From NCBI GenBank assembly GCA_903970455.1, contig CAJCIW010000020.1, positions 1-7,151 on the forward strand: a DNA stretch of 7,151 bases. The letters run 5' to 3'. Position 1 is the first letter of the stretch. Every line of letters begins with the position of its first letter. Below the pieces are notes generated by a model that saw only the letters and a list, made by a program, of their open reading frames with translations, made no database searches and was not told the DNA's origin. This stretch comes from Verrucomicrobiota bacterium. Lineage in GTDB: Bacteria > Chlamydiota > Chlamydiia > Chlamydiales > Rhabdochlamydiaceae. Made by a program: the position numbers and the translations under genes. Positions 5,341 to 7,151 of this stretch are shown piece by piece.

Positions 5341-6245
5341 TCCACGCTGTGCGACTGGAGGCGTTTGCCGTTCAGGGCGTTCCAGTGGCTGGTGTGGATC
5401 GAGCCGTCAGGGTTTTGGACGACGATACAATGGACCGGAAGATAAATATCGGTCGTTGTGCGGATGGCGAACTCGTTCCCGAATGCGGCACGGGTGATTT
5501 TTTCGATTTGGGAAAGAGAATAGCGGGAAGAGATCTTTTCTGATTTGCGCTGAGGCTTAGTGACGAGGCGTTCGTCGAGCTTTGTGGCGGGCGTGATTTT
5601 GAGTTTGGGATTCTCGAGATGGAGGCGATACCGGTTGCCTGTCTGCACGATGAGTTTTTTTCTGCGGCAGCTTTCGATCCAGGAATCGAGGACTTCATTA
5701 TCGACATGCAGCGTTTTGGAAAGGGCTTCCCGATCGGCTGTTCCCCCTTTATACGCTAAGGTGTTGATGATCCTGAATTCATGGGGATCGGTGTTGGCAT
5801 TGATGCAATCGCCGAATCCATGAGTCTTTTCCCATTGTTTCGTGTCGATCACCATTTCCCCATCGATGAGATCCCATAGGATCACCCCTTCCCGAGTTTT
5901 TTTGTCGGAAATGGCATATTTGACCTCGAGTAAAAGGTAGGGATAAAATTTCATCGAGGGTTCAAGATATCTATGGCGGTTGTCTTTGAGAAGGTGCTTC
6001 CGATTGGCGTCCATGATCTGGTTTGCCGAATAACGCATTTCGAGGGTATTGAAAGAGCCTGTATTCAGGAGTTCTTCCACTTTATTTTTAAGTTCGGGCT
6101 TGGTGCTGCTAAGATACCAGAGTCCATAACAAGCTGCCGCCAAAGTGAATAAGCTAAAAAGAAAGCGCATAGGTTTTGACCCACTCTCTCTTGATTCTGC
6201 CTGTTTCGAATTTTTTTTGGAAGGTTGCTCGTAAATACTTTCCAA
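5337..6245 (-). CDS. Membrane-anchored hypothetical protein with winged-helix-like segment
   Basis: The protein has 302 residues from TTG 6245. No ATG lies upstream in frame before the stop at 6269-6267, and ATG 6170 (residue 26, directly before the membrane segment) is an alternative start; neither has a good Shine-Dalgarno. Residues 1-27 are polar and basic, residues 27-46 form one transmembrane helix (FLFSLFTLAAACYGLWYLSS), and the rest is hydrophilic. By the positive-inside rule the large domain should be outside the inner membrane. Residues about 154-212 (DPHEFRIINTLAYKGG, then REALSKTLHVDNEVLDSWIESC, then a KLIVQTGNRYRL hairpin) have the helix-helix-strand order of a winged helix. The C-terminal 60 residues end in a compact strand-rich segment (IYLPVHCIVVQNPDGS). 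It looks translationally coupled to the small basic gene downstream (ATGA overlap). I know no function. Confidence 0.8.
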   Translation of the reverse strand: MESIYEQPSKKNSKQAESRESGSKPMRFLFSLFTLAAACYGLWYLSSTKPELKNKVEELLNTGSFNTLEMRYSANQIMDANRKHLLKDNRHRYLEPSMKFYPYLLLEVKYAISDKKTREGVILWDLIDGEMVIDTKQWEKTHGFGDCINANTDPHEFRIINTLAYKGGTADREALSKTLHVDNEVLDSWIESCRRKKLIVQTGNRYRLHLENPKLKITPATKLDERLVTKPQRKSEKISSRYSLSQIEKITRAAFGNEFAIRTTTDIYLPVHCIVVQNPDGSIHTSHWNALNGKRLQSHSVE

Positions 6246-6272
6246 AAATGAGCTATAAAGATACCCTTATCG

Positions 6273-6287
6273 AGAATTTTAAATTCT
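6273..6287. promoter_or_regulatory. AT-rich inverted repeat in the divergent upstream region
   Basis: AGAATTT (6273-6279) and AAATTCT (6281-6287) form 7-bp arms around a single T. The site lies in the 67-base gap between the divergent starts at 6245 (minus) and 6313 (plus), so it could be an operator for both. AT-rich palindromes arise readily by chance. No convincing -35/-10 pair was found for either gene here; TATAAA at 6254-6259 lacks a partner. Confidence 0.25.
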
Positions 6288-6312
6288 ACGATGAGACCCC
6301 TCTTAGGCTCTT

Positions 6313-7151
6313 GTGCAGATCCTACGCTCTATTATTTATATTATTTTCTTGTTGACGGTTGCCAGCTGCAAAAAAAATGATGCCAACCGGTCGAAATGCA
6401 TTTACGATCATCGAGTTTTTTCGGAAATCGCAATAAAAGCTGTCGATGACGAAAGGGAATTCTTGCAATTCAAACGGAATCCCTTCTTTAACCTCCTTTG
6501 GGAAAACCTCACGTTTGAAGAAGGGGAGCATTGGCTGCAGAAGATCGTTCGATGCTTCCCTGAGCTTAAACCGCATTTTGATCAATTCCGCATTGTCGAT
6601 TCGGTTGGATCTCCAAGGGTATTTTCTTATGCCGAGGCGGGTCTTTTTTCCCCGTCTACATTGCGTTTAATTGCTTTAACAGGGGGATTGAGAGAAAAGC
6701 TGGGAAGTTGTGAAAATACCCATTTCGTTCAAATTGGAGCTGGGCTGGGAAGCTGGTGCAAAATGATTTACGATGCGTATGGTTTTGAGAGCTATACAAT
6801 GATCGACCTTCCAGAGCAATTGGAATTAGCGAAAAAATGCCTAGAGAAGTGGGGAGTAACAAACGTTAAATTTTATACGCCCGACGGAGTTCCCAATGGG
6901 GTTGCTTACGACATTGTTATTTCCGATATGAGTTTTTCTGAGTTTAACCGCTCTTATCAGAAATTGTTATTGTCTAAAGTCATTTTCTGTTCAGATTCCG
7001 GTTTCATCTTAGGGCATGAATTTCCTAAACATTTTGGAGTGATCTCTATGAATTTTGACGAGCTCCAAGGAGTGTTGGATCAGAAAAAAAATTTATGCGA
7101 ACTAGATAAACCGTCTCAAGATGAAGGCGGGTATTTTATTTGCTGGAAAAA
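6313..7151 (+). CDS. Putative lipoprotein with sugar O-methyltransferase-like domain (3' end outside window)
   Basis: The frame is open from after TAG 6304 to the right edge. It gives 279 residues from GTG 6313, with TTAGG five bases ahead as a weak Shine-Dalgarno. Residues 1-19 read as a lipoprotein signal: Arg5, an Ile/Leu-rich core, then LLTVASC with lipid-attachment Cys19, followed by KKND. The rest matches the SAM-dependent putative sugar O-methyltransferase (NanM-type) pattern. It has VGSP (98-101), SPSTLRLI (113-120), motif I FVQIGAGLGSW (138-148), YTMIDLPEQ with the ribose-binding acid D165, then YDIVISDMSFSEFNR (199-213), and a following strand (SGFILGHEF). These enzymes methylate hydroxyls of sugars using SAM. 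An exported lipoprotein would lack cytosolic SAM, so either export or catalysis is doubtful. The visible end (GGYFICWK) resembles a family terminus, so little is probably missing. It is divergent from the 5337-6245 gene. Confidence 0.72.
   Translation, partial: MQILRSIIYIIFLLTVASCKKNDANRSKCIYDHRVFSEIAIKAVDDEREFLQFKRNPFFNLLWENLTFEEGEHWLQKIVRCFPELKPHFDQFRIVDSVGSPRVFSYAEAGLFSPSTLRLIALTGGLREKLGSCENTHFVQIGAGLGSWCKMIYDAYGFESYTMIDLPEQLELAKKCLEKWGVTNVKFYTPDGVPNGVAYDIVISDMSFSEFNRSYQKLLLSKVIFCSDSGFILGHEFPKHFGVISMNFDELQGVLDQKKNLCELDKPSQDEGGYFICWK

Noticed and set aside
6248..6355. 35-codon plus-strand frame from ATG 6248 (MSYKDTL...) ahead of the methyltransferase
   Set aside because: It is in a different frame from the methyltransferase, has no Shine-Dalgarno, and overlaps the much better lipoprotein signal frame. 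A real N-terminus joined by a frameshift is possible but less economical.
6322..6862. Minus-strand frames opposite the methyltransferase gene
   Set aside because: The plus-strand frame carries recognisable motifs over the whole stretch; the opposite frames do not.
1..7151. CRISPR arrays, restriction, toxin-antitoxin or prophage modules
   Set aside because: No spaced direct repeats, nuclease, or small paired-gene signature was seen.

Overview
The window most likely comes from a Chlamydiae-related bacterium of the environmental (Parachlamydiales / Waddlia-Simkania) type. The evidence is indirect. The base composition is moderate. The protein at 2929-3525 ends in an 'APCFQP...HLGGG' tail that I associate from memory with a Chlamydiae-restricted protein family. 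Most other genes belong to no widely known family. Only the replicative helicase DnaB and tRNA-Ser(GCU) are universal genes. No database search was possible, so the taxonomy is an inference.

Layout, left to right. 1-121 looks like the outer end of an insertion sequence whose body lies left of the window. 212-1336 (minus) is an unrecognised soluble protein with a coiled-coil C-terminus. 1418-2869 (minus) is dnaB, complete with all catalytic motifs. 2929-3525 (minus) is a small protein with two hydrophobic segments. 3558-3748 is a long imperfect inverted repeat directly downstream of tRNA-Ser(GCU) (3758-3847, minus); read on the minus strand it ends in a T-run. 3848-4049 is a divergent promoter region. 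4050-4994 (plus) is a protein with spaced motifs resembling the TraB/TIKI-EreA-ChaN superfamily, followed by a strong hairpin. 5055-6245 (minus) holds two apparently coupled genes: a membrane-anchored protein with a winged-helix-like segment, and a small basic protein whose 5' part is out of frame at a seven-A tract. 6313 to the right edge (plus) is an incomplete gene that reads as a lipoprotein signal peptide followed by a sugar-O-methyltransferase-like (SAM-binding) domain.

Working together: the three left-hand minus-strand genes lie in a row, but nothing links hypothetical 212-1336 or 2929-3525 to replication. Two divergent pairs are seen (tRNA / 4050 gene and 6245 gene / 6313 gene), each with an inverted repeat in the shared upstream region. 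The parts most worth following up are the methyltransferase-like lipoprotein, the tRNA-proximal foldback, and the A7 frameshift in the small basic gene.
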